Source: Clostridium homopropionicum DSM 5847
GTDB lineage: Bacteria; Bacillota; Clostridia; Clostridiales; Clostridiaceae
Direction: 5' to 3'
Length of the DNA: 58,904 nt
Assembly: GCF_001263795.1 (NCBI RefSeq)
Contig: NZ_LHUR01000028.1
Coordinates: 1-58,904, forward strand
In this document: piece after piece, positions 1 through 8,108 of the stretch
How positions within the stretch are numbered: position 1 is the stretch's first letter
Layout of the letters: the number at the start of each line of letters is the position of its first letter
The notes under the pieces: model-generated
What the model was told of the DNA's origin: nothing
What the model saw: the letters and a program-made list of their open reading frames with translations, nothing else
The model's database searches: none
Translations under genes and position numbers: made by a program

Positions 1-93
1 AAGACCCCTGAAAGACCATCAGGTTGATAGGTTAGAGGTGTAAGTGCAGTAATGTACTCAGCTGACTAATACTAATAGGTCGAGGACTTGATC
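1..93 (+). rRNA. 23S ribosomal RNA, 3' end (partial)
   Basis: The window opens inside the 3' end of a 23S rRNA gene. The terminal block with GACTAATACTAATAGGTCGA is the conserved last helix region of Firmicute 23S rRNA. The mature end is placed near position 93 by comparison with typical clostridial ends; it could be off by a few bases. The rest of the gene lies outside the window. The following 150 bases (94-244) are a spacer without a tRNA. Confidence 0.93.
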
Positions 94-244
94 AATATTA
101 ATTCACTGTGCAATTTTGAGAGAATAAATTTCTTTCAAAGGAAACTCACTCAGCAGAGCTGAGGAGTACTGATTAATGACACTCTTGAGCAGAAGCTCAT
201 GAGTAGCCGACCATCACAAAATCGAAGATTTTGGATGTCTGGCT

Positions 245-362
245 ATCTGGTGGTTATGGCTTGAAGGTAACACCCGTTCCCATTCCGAACACGAAGGTTA
301 AGCTTCAAAGCGCCGATGGTACTGCACTGGTGACGGTGTGGAAGAGTAGGTCACCGCCGGGT
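245..362 (+). rRNA. 5S ribosomal RNA
   Basis: The sequence contains the conserved 5S core (ACACCCGTTCCCATTCCGAA, then GCGCCGATGGTACT, then GAGAGTAGG-like GAAGAGTAGGTCACCGCCGG). The two ends pair as helix I: ATCTGGTGG with the CCGCCGGGT side, which fixes the ends to within about two bases. The length near 118 nt is normal. It sits 150 bp after the 23S end, as in a standard 16S-23S-5S operon, and is followed at once by a strong terminator. Confidence 0.95.
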
Positions 363-368
363 TATGTA

Positions 369-410
369 AATAAGCATTAAAACTAAGGTTTTAGTGCTTA
401 TTTTATTTTT
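369..410 (+). terminator. rRNA operon terminator
   Basis: A near-perfect hairpin joins AATAAGCATTAAAAC (369-383) to GTTTTAGTGCTTATT (388-402). A T-rich tract follows to position 410. It lies directly behind the 5S gene and is a typical intrinsic terminator for the rRNA transcript. Confidence 0.9.
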
Positions 411-561
411 GGAATAAAAAGAGTCATGTGAGCGTGAGCACGAATTTATTATTAAAGAAAATGTTAGTATAATAACTTATTATTTAGCTTACATGATGAT
501 TCATAATATAATATAATTTATTATATAGGACCTTATTAAATTATGTTAGGAGATGGGATTT

Positions 562-1296
562 ATGGATAAGGTACAAAAACTAAAAGAAATGATAAATTCT
601 AGTAGTGACATTGTATTTTTTGGAGGTGCAGGGGTTTCTACTGAGAGTAATATACCTGATTTTAGATCTGAAGCTGGATTATATAAGACAAAAGATAAAT
701 TTTCATATCCTCCAGAGGTCATGTTAAGCCATAGTTTTTTTATGAATAAAACAGAAGATTTTTTTGATTTTTATAAGGCCAAAATGATATATAAAGAAGC
801 AAAACCAAATGATGCCCACAATGCCCTAGCAGAACTTGAAAGAAGGAGTATACTTAAGGCAGTAATAACACAAAATATTGATGGATTACACCAGCTTGCA
901 GGATCCAAAAATGTACTTGAATTACATGGATCAATACTTAGAAACTTTTGTATGAAGTGCGGTAAAAAGTTTGATTTAGATTATGTAGTAAATTCTGAAA
1001 AAGTAATTCCATATTGCGATAAATGCAATGGTGTAGTAAAGCCGGATGTGGTTTTATATGAAGAGGCATTAGATATGGAGGTTATGAATAAAGCCGTTAG
1101 ACATATTCAACAAGCGGACACTCTAATTGTGGGAGGCACATCCCTTGTAGTATATCCAGCAGCCGGGTTACTGCAATATTTTAATGGTAAGCATTTAGTT
1201 CTTATAAATAAGGCAGCTACTGCTTATGACAATAAGGCTGATTTAGTAATTAGTGATAGTATTGGAAAGGTACTTAAGGAAGCTATAATGATGTAG
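562..1296 (+). CDS. cobB: NAD-dependent protein deacylase, sirtuin (SIR2/CobB) family
   Basis: Sirtuins remove acyl groups from protein lysines using NAD+, yielding O-acyl-ADP-ribose and nicotinamide. The protein shows the hallmark motifs in order: GAGVSTESNIPDFRS near the N-terminus (NAD binding), TQNIDGLH, the catalytic HGS, two CxxC pairs (CMKCG and CDKCN) that bind the structural zinc, and GTSLVVYPAAG. Length 244 aa fits the bacterial family. An in-frame ATG at 553 overlaps the Shine-Dalgarno AGGAG (548-552); the ATG at 562 has the correct 9-nt spacing and was chosen. The gene stands alone between two terminators, so it is probably monocistronic. The substrate cannot be told from sequence. 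Confidence 0.95.
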   Translation: MDKVQKLKEMINSSSDIVFFGGAGVSTESNIPDFRSEAGLYKTKDKFSYPPEVMLSHSFFMNKTEDFFDFYKAKMIYKEAKPNDAHNALAELERRSILKAVITQNIDGLHQLAGSKNVLELHGSILRNFCMKCGKKFDLDYVVNSEKVIPYCDKCNGVVKPDVVLYEEALDMEVMNKAVRHIQQADTLIVGGTSLVVYPAAGLLQYFNGKHLVLINKAATAYDNKADLVISDSIGKVLKEAIMM

Positions 1297-1302
1297 TAAA
1301 AA

Positions 1303-1349
1303 TGCCTTAGAAGTCTTATTTTATATAAAATTCTAAGGCAAATTTTTTT
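1303..1349. terminator. bidirectional terminator between cobB and the DUF4349 gene
   Basis: TGCCTTAGAA (1303-1312) pairs perfectly with TTCTAAGGCA (1331-1340), with a T-run on the plus side and A-rich sequence upstream that gives U-rich RNA on the minus side. It separates two convergent genes. Confidence 0.85.
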
Positions 1350-2373
1350 AATTATTATCTTCTGAATCCTTGTTATCTTTGGAGTTACTGCTTAAATTAT
1401 TGTGAGAACTATCAATCCTATTATGTTTGATTATATTATACTTTTTTATAATAGTTAGTACTATTAGAGCAATTATTATAGCCACCAACATAAATGGCAG
1501 TATTGTGAATAAAAACACTATAACAGCTTGAAAGAATATGCCTAATTGTTTAATAGAATTGGTAAATGCATAAGATATTCTTTTTAATAGCCCATTTGAG
1601 CTTTCTGGAGCAACTTTTGTTATTTCTTTAACCTCTTGAATTTGTAATGTAATGGTTGAAAAGTTTACTAGGTTGTCCCATTTTCTTAAAGTACCTGTTA
1701 GATTTTCTATTTGGTATCTTATGTCTGAAAGGTGTTTTTCTAGCTCGATTACATCAGAAAGTTTATCTGATTTTTTTAAAATATCTAGGATTCTTTCTTC
1801 TTGGATAGTTAGAGCTTTAACTCTAGCTTCAGTATCAAAGTATTGTTCAGTAACGTCTTCACCAGTATTCTCTTGAAAAGTTATTGTGCCATAGGATTTT
1901 GCACTTGTAAAGAACTCAGAATATTTATTTTGGGGAACTCTAAAAGTTAATGTTCCGACACGATTTGAAGTAGAATTATCGGGAGTAATTCCTCTCCCTT
2001 GAATAGAGGAAGACTGTATATAACCACCTATAGAATTAACATAGTTCTGCACTTGAGATAAAGTCTCATCAAAGGTTGTAGTTTCCATATTCATTCTGCC
2101 TGTTTGTATAATTCTATGAGCTGTTTGAGTTATTTTATAACCTGGTGAGATACTGGTGGAATTTGAAGTAGTGGATGTGTCTGCAGCAGAACTAGTTTTC
2201 TCTTCAGATTTTACTGTATTAGGAGCTGATCCAGCTGATGAGGAAGCCTTGTCAGCTGAAGTAGCAGATTTACTAGCCGCTCCACAGCCGGACAAAGGTA
2301 ATAAAACTGAGATTATGATTAAGGATAAGAGTATATTTTTCATATGATTTTTTATAGTTTTGCGTTTAATCAT
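1348..2373 (-). CDS. DUF4349-type membrane lipoprotein
   Basis: Function is unknown. The N-terminus is a lipoprotein signal: a basic start, a hydrophobic stretch and the lipobox LSGC about 30 residues in. A Ser/Thr-rich linker follows, then a domain with RxxxTGRMNMET, a TFRVPQNKYSEF segment and a coiled-coil-like region with EERILDIL and LEKHLSDIRYQIE. The C-terminus has one transmembrane helix and a polar Asn/Ser/Asp-rich tail. This order is that of DUF4349 proteins. The start at 2373 has a good ribosome-binding site (AAGGGAGAG); the inner Met at residue 11 has none. A double anchor, lipid at the N-terminus and helix at the C-terminus, is notable. Confidence 0.8.
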   Translation of the reverse strand: MIKRKTIKNHMKNILLSLIIISVLLPLSGCGAASKSATSADKASSSAGSAPNTVKSEEKTSSAADTSTTSNSTSISPGYKITQTAHRIIQTGRMNMETTTFDETLSQVQNYVNSIGGYIQSSSIQGRGITPDNSTSNRVGTLTFRVPQNKYSEFFTSAKSYGTITFQENTGEDVTEQYFDTEARVKALTIQEERILDILKKSDKLSDVIELEKHLSDIRYQIENLTGTLRKWDNLVNFSTITLQIQEVKEITKVAPESSNGLLKRISYAFTNSIKQLGIFFQAVIVFLFTILPFMLVAIIIALIVLTIIKKYNIIKHNRIDSSHNNLSSNSKDNKDSEDNN

Positions 2374-2543
2374 TTAAATTCTCTCCCTTACAATTATACT
2401 ATAAGCTTTATAGTATATACGAATTTTATTACCAATTAGTTATTTTAAAGTAATTTTTTACAAGGATTTTTCCAGGATATATTATGCATCAACTTAATAA
2501 GAATATTTTTATAACGGATTTTAAAGTTTTTGGAGGAGTAATT

Positions 2544-3932
2544 ATGGAACACAAAAAAGGAAGAGAGGGCTTCTCATCAGGTATAGCTGCTTTTTTTGCA
2601 ACTTTAGGTTCAGCAGTAGGGTTAGGTAACATATGGAAATTCCCGTATGTAGTTGGAGAAAATGGGGGTGCTGCTTTTCTTCTAATTTATTTCATTTGTA
2701 TTATTTTTATTGGATTACCAGTAATGATTAGCGAGTTTTATATAGGTAGAAAAACAAGAAAAAATGTAATGGGAGCATTAGAACTGTTAGCCCCAAAAAG
2801 AAAGTGGAAAAGTATAGGAATAATTTCTATGCTGGCATCTTATTTTATAGTATTCTTCTATAGTTCAGTGGGAGGTTGGGTTTACTCATATGTATTTAAA
2901 GCAATCAAGGGCGATTTTTATGAAGTAACCTCTAAGTCCGCACAAGATGAGTTTGTAAGAACTATTATTGGGCCTATTCCTCCGATAATATGGCAAGTTG
3001 TAGTAGTAACAGTTGTTTCTCTTATATTAGCATTAGGAGTGAAGAACGGAATTGAGAGAATTACAAAAACTCTTATGCCAATATTATTTATACTTATTTT
3101 AATATGTGATATTAAGGCTTTAACTCTTCCAGGTGTAGGTGATAGCTTTAAGTTTCTTTTCAAAGTTGATTTTTCTATGCTTAGTGGTTCTGTTATATTA
3201 ATGGCAATGGGACTAGCGTTTTTTAAATTGTCCTTAGGCATGGGATGTATGATGACTTACGGAAGCTATTTTACTAAAAAGGACAATATGATGGGAACAG
3301 CAGCCAAGGTAGCTGTATCTGATACTATAGTATCACTTTTAGTTGGAATTGCAGTATTTTCAGCGGTATTTTCTTTTGAAATGAAGCCTTCAAGTGGTCC
3401 GGGATTATTGTTTATGACTGTACCTATGGTATTTTCTAAGCTTCCTTTTGGAACCTTGCTGCTTTTAGTATTTTTCATATTAGCCTCAATAGCAGCAACA
3501 ACAGCTATGACATCTATGTGTGAAGTTGTAATAGCTTACTATTCAGAGCAAAGAGGTATGTCAAGAAGAAAGGCAGTACTGTTAAATGCAGTAATTATAT
3601 TAGGAATAGGTGTTTTCGCAACACTTTCAGCTGATGCTAGTAGCTTACTTGGTAAATTTACCATATTCCATATGAGATTATTTGATTTGTTTGATTTTAT
3701 ATCGTCTAATATTTTATTACCTTTAGGTGGAATTCTCATAGCTATATTTGTCGGATATGTTATTCCAAAAGAAGATATTAAAAAAGAACTTTCTAATGAA
3801 GGAAAGCTAAAGTTAGATAAATTAATAGATGCATATTATGTTATATTAAGATATGTAACACCTGTTTTAGTATTCGTGGTATTTTTATCTTCATTAGGGG
3901 TAATGGAAAAGTTAATTAAGTTATTTAGCTAA
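2544..3932 (+). CDS. Sodium-dependent transporter of the neurotransmitter:sodium symporter (NSS/SNF) family
   Basis: This 462-aa integral membrane protein carries the family signature in helix 1 (GSAVGLGNIWKFPYVVGENG, residues about 24-43), which builds the sodium and substrate site in LeuT-type carriers. About eleven to twelve hydrophobic segments follow. Members import amino acids or related amines with Na+; the substrate here is unknown. The longest frame begins at 2484, but the ATG at 2544 is preceded by TGGAGGAG at correct distance and starts MEHKKGREGF, the usual N-terminus before helix 1. The gene is alone on its transcript and ends in a palindromic repeat acting as terminator. Confidence 0.9.
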   Translation: MEHKKGREGFSSGIAAFFATLGSAVGLGNIWKFPYVVGENGGAAFLLIYFICIIFIGLPVMISEFYIGRKTRKNVMGALELLAPKRKWKSIGIISMLASYFIVFFYSSVGGWVYSYVFKAIKGDFYEVTSKSAQDEFVRTIIGPIPPIIWQVVVVTVVSLILALGVKNGIERITKTLMPILFILILICDIKALTLPGVGDSFKFLFKVDFSMLSGSVILMAMGLAFFKLSLGMGCMMTYGSYFTKKDNMMGTAAKVAVSDTIVSLLVGIAVFSAVFSFEMKPSSGPGLLFMTVPMVFSKLPFGTLLLLVFFILASIAATTAMTSMCEVVIAYYSEQRGMSRRKAVLLNAVIILGIGVFATLSADASSLLGKFTIFHMRLFDLFDFISSNILLPLGGILIAIFVGYVIPKEDIKKELSNEGKLKLDKLIDAYYVILRYVTPVLVFVVFLSSLGVMEKLIKLFS

Positions 3933-3935
3933 AAT

Positions 3936-4020
3936 AATCGCTAGTCACTAACCTCTAATGGCTATGGATAATATTCAAAAGCCATTAAGGATCAGAGATT
4001 AGCGATTTATTGTTATTTTT
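3936..4020. repeat. Intergenic palindromic repeat, copy A, likely terminator
   Basis: A long imperfect palindrome opens with AATCGCTAGTCACTAA and closes with GAGATTAGCGATT, with an inner stem TAATGGCT / AGCCATTA and a T-rich tail. The outer arms recur at 22527-22590 after another gene. The two copies share the arm sequence but not the loop, so this is a dispersed repeat family that also ends transcripts from both sides. Confidence 0.7.
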
Positions 4021-4937
4021 TATTTAACTACAGGTTCTAATATATTTATTTCGCCTTTATCGCAATCAATTTCACCTTTGGCGCCTATTGGGAGAGTTAG
4101 ATTTGGGTAGTCATGACCGCACATAAAATTAGATAAGGTAGGTTTGTTTAGAGATAGAATTCTGTCCAGCATTACTTCATTTGTTGTAAGACTCTTTTCG
4201 TAATTAGGTAAGGAACAGCCAGTAAATTGACCGATTATAAAACCACTGCATTGCTCAAGTTTACCTGATAAATGGAGCTGTGTTAACATCCTATCTATAA
4301 CATATGGCTGCTCGTTAATATCTTCCATGAATAGAATATTATTTTTTGTATCGATTTCATAGGGAGTACCTAAAGTAGCTGTAATTAAAGAAAGATTTCC
4401 TCCAACAATTTTACCAACAGCTTTTCCACCTATATTTCGTGTAAGATTAATTCCTAGGGGGTTTAGTAATTTATAAGGCCTATGACCATTCATAAGGGTA
4501 GTTAAAAAACTGCCTAATGTTTCTATATCATTAAAGTTTGAATTTCCCATAGGACCATGAAAAGTAATAAGGTCGCATCTGGAGCTAATGGTATTTAGCA
4601 AAGCAGTTATATCACTATAGCCAATAAAGATTTTTGGATTGTTTTTTATAATTTCATAATCAATAAGAGGGAGAATTCTCATAGAACCGTATCCTCCCCT
4701 CATGCATAAAATCATATCTACACTTTCATCTTTGAACATGTTCATAAAATCCTGTGCTCTTTCTTTATCTCCACCAGCTAAATATCCTCGTTTTTCATAT
4801 AGAAAATTTCCTTCTTTAATATTAAAACCATGATTTCTAAGAGTGCTGATGCTATCCTTTATCTTTTCAGGATTCTCTGGACTAGAGGGTGAAATAAGAC
4901 CAATAATACAGCCTTTTTTTAATCTTTTACCAATCAT
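4020..4937 (-). CDS. LD-carboxypeptidase / MccF-like serine peptidase (family S66)
   Basis: Family S66 enzymes cleave an L,D or amide bond: murein tetrapeptides in LdcA, microcin C in MccF. The 305-aa protein shows the family blocks: GLISPSSP at the N-terminus, CMRGGYGSMR, FIGYSDITALL (containing the nucleophile Ser in GYSD), FHGPMG, GGNLSLITATLGTPYE, the FMEDINEQPYVIDRML segment with the catalytic Glu, and CGHDYPNLTLPIG with the catalytic His. The start at 4937 has AAGGTG seven bases upstream. A cytoplasmic role in peptidoglycan recycling is the best guess; self-immunity to a peptide antibiotic is an alternative. It precedes nothing in an operon; corA is upstream on the same strand, 46 bp away. 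Confidence 0.88.
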   Translation of the reverse strand: MIGKRLKKGCIIGLISPSSPENPEKIKDSISTLRNHGFNIKEGNFLYEKRGYLAGGDKERAQDFMNMFKDESVDMILCMRGGYGSMRILPLIDYEIIKNNPKIFIGYSDITALLNTISSRCDLITFHGPMGNSNFNDIETLGSFLTTLMNGHRPYKLLNPLGINLTRNIGGKAVGKIVGGNLSLITATLGTPYEIDTKNNILFMEDINEQPYVIDRMLTQLHLSGKLEQCSGFIIGQFTGCSLPNYEKSLTTNEVMLDRILSLNKPTLSNFMCGHDYPNLTLPIGAKGEIDCDKGEINILEPVVK

Positions 4938-4983
4938 TAAACCACACCTTAATAATATTTATATAAATATTATATTTTTATAT

Positions 4984-5934
4984 CTAAAACATGTCCCTTT
5001 TGTTTAGAATTATTATAGTAGCTATTACTGTTATCAGTGTCATGGATAAAACTATGGCAAAGCCATGTCCGTTAGCAGCATCAGACCAAGGAAGACCAGT
5101 TACATTCATACCGAATAAACCAGAATATATATTTGGAATAGACATGACTATAGTTACAGATGCTAGCAGCTTCATTACTAAGTTTAGATTGTTTGATATT
5201 ACGTTAGCAGAAGCTTCCATGGTAGCATTTAAGATATTTGCATATATTCCTGTCATTTCTATGGCCTGTTTAATTTCTATTATTACATCTTCCAAAATGT
5301 CTTTGTCTTCTTCATACTTTTGCATTATTTCAAGCTTTAGCATTTTTTCTAAGGTTATTTCGTTAGCCTTAAGAGAGGTAGAGAAGTATACTAAGGAGTT
5401 TTGAAGTGATAACAGCTGCATAAGTACTTTATTACTTACGGAACTATGAAGTTTTTTCTGTATCATCAAACTCTTTTTTTCTATCTGACGCAAGGAAAGA
5501 AGGAAGTAACTCGAAACTCTATAAAGTATTTGAAGAATGAATCTTGAGCGTTTAAAAGTAAAGAAAGAACGAATATTACCTTCTATAAAATCATTTAAAA
5601 GTTTACTATTTTTTAAGCAAACAGTTATAATCTCCTTTTGGGTATGAATTATACCTAAAGGATACGTATCATAAGTTAATGAGTTTTCTTCCATTTCAGT
5701 AAAAGGTATGTCAACTATAAATAGCAAATTATTATCTTCACTATCTATACGGGAACTTTCTTCTTCGTCTAAGGCAGCATTTAAAAACTCAATGGGTACT
5801 CCGGTTTTTTTAGATATGAGCAAAACTTCTTGCTCTGATGGAGACACCATATTGATCCAGCAGCCAGGCTCTATTGAATCTAATTGTTGCAAGGAATTAC
5901 CTGTTTCACTTACTGTTTTATATATAGAAATCAT
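4984..5934 (-). CDS. corA: CorA-family divalent metal ion transporter
   Basis: CorA proteins are pentameric Mg2+/Co2+ channels. This 316-aa protein has a large cytosolic acidic N-terminal domain (residues about 1-240) and two C-terminal membrane helices. The first ends in the signature YSGLFGMNV (GMN), which forms the selectivity filter. The extreme C-terminus is basic (LNKRDMF). A TTG at 5943 overlaps the Shine-Dalgarno AAAGGA; the ATG at 5934 has nine-base spacing and was chosen. Spacing of 46 bp to the S66 peptidase on the same strand allows cotranscription, with corA first. The ion cannot be decided from sequence. Confidence 0.9.
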   Translation of the reverse strand: MISIYKTVSETGNSLQQLDSIEPGCWINMVSPSEQEVLLISKKTGVPIEFLNAALDEEESSRIDSEDNNLLFIVDIPFTEMEENSLTYDTYPLGIIHTQKEIITVCLKNSKLLNDFIEGNIRSFFTFKRSRFILQILYRVSSYFLLSLRQIEKKSLMIQKKLHSSVSNKVLMQLLSLQNSLVYFSTSLKANEITLEKMLKLEIMQKYEEDKDILEDVIIEIKQAIEMTGIYANILNATMEASANVISNNLNLVMKLLASVTIVMSIPNIYSGLFGMNVTGLPWSDAANGHGFAIVLSMTLITVIATIIILNKRDMF

Positions 5935-6203
5935 ATACTTCAATCCTTTCTAACAGTACATATATTCTATTATAACGTACCTTATGAAAAATTCATCATT
6001 ATTTTCAAAAAAGTAAAGTGTAATTTTACATTAATTATAAGAAATAGTGTTGGTTTTACCATATATTAAGAATGCTGAAATTGAGTGAATTTACTGACTA
6101 TTTATTAATGAAAGTAAAAGCAAGATAACAAGTAAAATAGTATAAATTATAATATGTAATCGTTTGACATAGATATAAACAAGCTAATTTAAACATAAAC
6201 TAT

Positions 6204-6244
6204 CTTAAAATAGTTTGTACTATTTTAAGCAATGTTAGTATAAT
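6204..6244 (+). promoter_or_regulatory. Candidate promoter with overlapping palindromic operator
   Basis: A perfect 10-bp inverted repeat, CTTAAAATAG (6204-6213) and CTATTTTAAG (6220-6229), overlaps a -35-like TTGTAC (6215-6220). A consensus -10 TATAAT (6239-6244) follows at 18 bp. The arrangement suggests a repressor site over the promoter of the gene at 6287. The remainder of the 350-bp gap 5935-6286 is AT-rich and shows no gene. Confidence 0.45.
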
Positions 6245-6286
6245 TCATATGTAAAGTCTAATTAAACTCGGGGGACGATTTGAGCC

Positions 6287-6778
6287 ATGTACAAGGAAAC
6301 TGTGGCAAGAAAAAAAATGCCAACTATATTTATAATAGTAATATATTTAGCCACTTATGTAGTTATATCAGATGTTGTTAAAAATGTAAGCATGGGTAGC
6401 ATTTTAATAGGAGAGTATTTAAAAATAGCATTAACTTTATTAGTTCTAGTAATAATTATAAAACAGGTAAACAAGTGTAGTATCAGGTATAAGTATTCAA
6501 TTATCGCAGATGAACTTATAATATATAGGCTTAAAGGTTCTAGAGAAGAAGTTATAGAAAGTGTTAAGCTTGGAGATATTCAATGTGTTGAGAAGACAAA
6601 CTTATTAAAATATAATTTAGATAGGTTTTTCTGTAAAAAGTGTGCTTGTATTAACTTCATTAATGATGTATATGAATGCAAGTATAGTAACAATAATAAT
6701 AGCGGTAAGTTTTATTTTGAACCAAGCTATAAATTAATTAGTAAATTAAATATCTTCAATAATAATATTAAACACTAG
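6287..6778 (+). CDS. Small membrane protein of unknown function
   Basis: I do not recognise a family. The 163-aa protein has a basic N-terminus, two transmembrane helices at about residues 13-33 and 39-61, and a cytosolic C-terminal half beginning YKYSIIADELIIYRLKG that reads like a small beta-rich PH-like domain. It contains a CKKCAC cluster. The ATG has a weak, distant GGGGG ribosome-binding site. It follows a candidate palindromic operator and ends in a shared terminator, so it is a single regulated gene. Confidence 0.6.
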   Translation: MYKETVARKKMPTIFIIVIYLATYVVISDVVKNVSMGSILIGEYLKIALTLLVLVIIIKQVNKCSIRYKYSIIADELIIYRLKGSREEVIESVKLGDIQCVEKTNLLKYNLDRFFCKKCACINFINDVYECKYSNNNNSGKFYFEPSYKLISKLNIFNNNIKH

Positions 6779-6808
6779 GTTTAGATTTAACCTAGTGTTT
6801 TTTTTCTT
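6771..6808. terminator. Bidirectional terminator
   Basis: AACACTAGGTTTA and TTAACCTAGTGTT pair and are followed by a T-run (about 6798-6805). The stop codon of the upstream gene lies in the stem. The M20-family gene ends in the same hairpin from the other strand. Confidence 0.8.
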
Positions 6809-7959
6809 ATAGTATTCTGTAGTTCCTGCCTAGCTTCAGAAATTAAATTAGGTTGACTTATTAAATCTAGACCAGTTAGTGCCAAGGCTTTAGTAGTATT
6901 TAATACTTTTTCTTTTGCGAAGGAAGATAATGTGGCTTCACCAAATTCCTTGCAAGCATATTTAATTGAATTTCTTTCACTAATATTTATGAGAAATCTA
7001 ATGCTAGGCACCTTGTGACTTACAGTTCCGAGACTAAGTCCATAATTTAATTCGCTATCTTCTTCAATATCAATAATTCCAACTTCTTTAAGATTATGCG
7101 ATAGAATTCTACATAGAGTTTTACTACATATAAAGTCATCATAAGGAACTTCCGAAAGTTCAATTTTAGAAGATAATCCAGTAAAATCATCAAAAGCAGA
7201 AATTACTTTAATTATTTTGCTTCTTATTTCTTCAGCCATATCTAAATTTGGAGCCTCAATAGTAAAGGTTGTTACTATATTATCGGGGGCTATATTAGGA
7301 ACTATTTTTCCATGCATAGATATTTTATCTATTGAGCAAGTGGAGGGAAAAGCTTTCAATATTGTGTTTATTGAATTTAAAATATAAAGAGATACATCCA
7401 AGGTAGATATTTTTTTATTTTTTTCAAAGCAATAGTAATTATCACATCCATGAGTGATTTTTATTGGTAATAATGCCGGTGAACTGCAGCAATTAGCGGT
7501 TTTAAAACTAGGCTGAGCCATTAAGATAATATCAATATCATCAAAAACTCCTTGCTTTGCCATGGTGACCTTAGTGCCTCCTAGAAATTCACCCGGACAA
7601 CCTAAAAGGATTACTGAGCCTCCGGTTTTAGGAATAACTTTAGATAAGCCTATAGCAGCACCAATAGACATGGAGGATATTAAATTACTGCCTAGAATAT
7701 GACCTTCCTTACAAGAACAATCATATTCACAAATATAGCATATTTTAGGATGACCTTCTCCATATTGAGCCATGAAAGCAGTAGAAATATCTAGAAAATT
7801 TTCTTGGATAGTAAAATTATTTTCTTTCAAAATATTTGTCAAGTAACTATGAGCTTTATGTTCATTAAAGCTTTCTTCAGGATATTCATATAAAAACTTT
7901 GAAATTTTATGTATTTCCTCTTCTATAATTGATAAATGATTTATAATCTCTTGTTTCAT
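6787..7959 (-). CDS. M20-family amidohydrolase-like protein with degenerate metal site
   Basis: The 390-aa protein follows the M20D / aminobenzoyl-glutamate hydrolase fold order: an N-terminal helix pair with HEFPE-like YEYPEESFNEHKAHSYL, the catalytic core, an inserted dimerisation domain (HGKIVPNIAPD segment), and a C-terminal GTVSHKVPSI block. The usual zinc ligands are largely replaced. GHxCGHN is GHILGSN (residues 86-92), the EE pair is EF (124-125), and MxHP is MAQP (147-150). It may therefore be a non-catalytic or altered relative. The ATG at 7959 has AGGAGG eight bases upstream; a longer frame to 8025 lacks one. The gene is single, and its role is unknown. Confidence 0.75.
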   Translation of the reverse strand: MKQEIINHLSIIEEEIHKISKFLYEYPEESFNEHKAHSYLTNILKENNFTIQENFLDISTAFMAQYGEGHPKICYICEYDCSCKEGHILGSNLISSMSIGAAIGLSKVIPKTGGSVILLGCPGEFLGGTKVTMAKQGVFDDIDIILMAQPSFKTANCCSSPALLPIKITHGCDNYYCFEKNKKISTLDVSLYILNSINTILKAFPSTCSIDKISMHGKIVPNIAPDNIVTTFTIEAPNLDMAEEIRSKIIKVISAFDDFTGLSSKIELSEVPYDDFICSKTLCRILSHNLKEVGIIDIEEDSELNYGLSLGTVSHKVPSIRFLINISERNSIKYACKEFGEATLSSFAKEKVLNTTKALALTGLDLISQPNLISEARQELQNTIRKKTLG

Positions 7960-8108
7960 AAGTTTGCCTCCTAAAATTAATGTGCCTTTATTAGTATACC
8001 CTTCATGGATAAATATATTTTTCAATTAAGGTTGAAAAACTTATATACAAAGAATATAATAAATAATGTGCGTTTTGGCAATGGTTGGAAATGACAGGGG
8101 GAAGGATC

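Noticed and set aside
94-244. tRNA gene in the 23S-5S spacer
   Set aside because: No cloverleaf or TTCGA-type T-loop is visible. It is a plain processing spacer.
1652-5404. Frames of 60-137 codons antisense to the DUF4349, symporter and corA genes
   Set aside because: They are shadows of convincing genes on the opposite strand, and they lack ribosome-binding sites and recognisable motifs.
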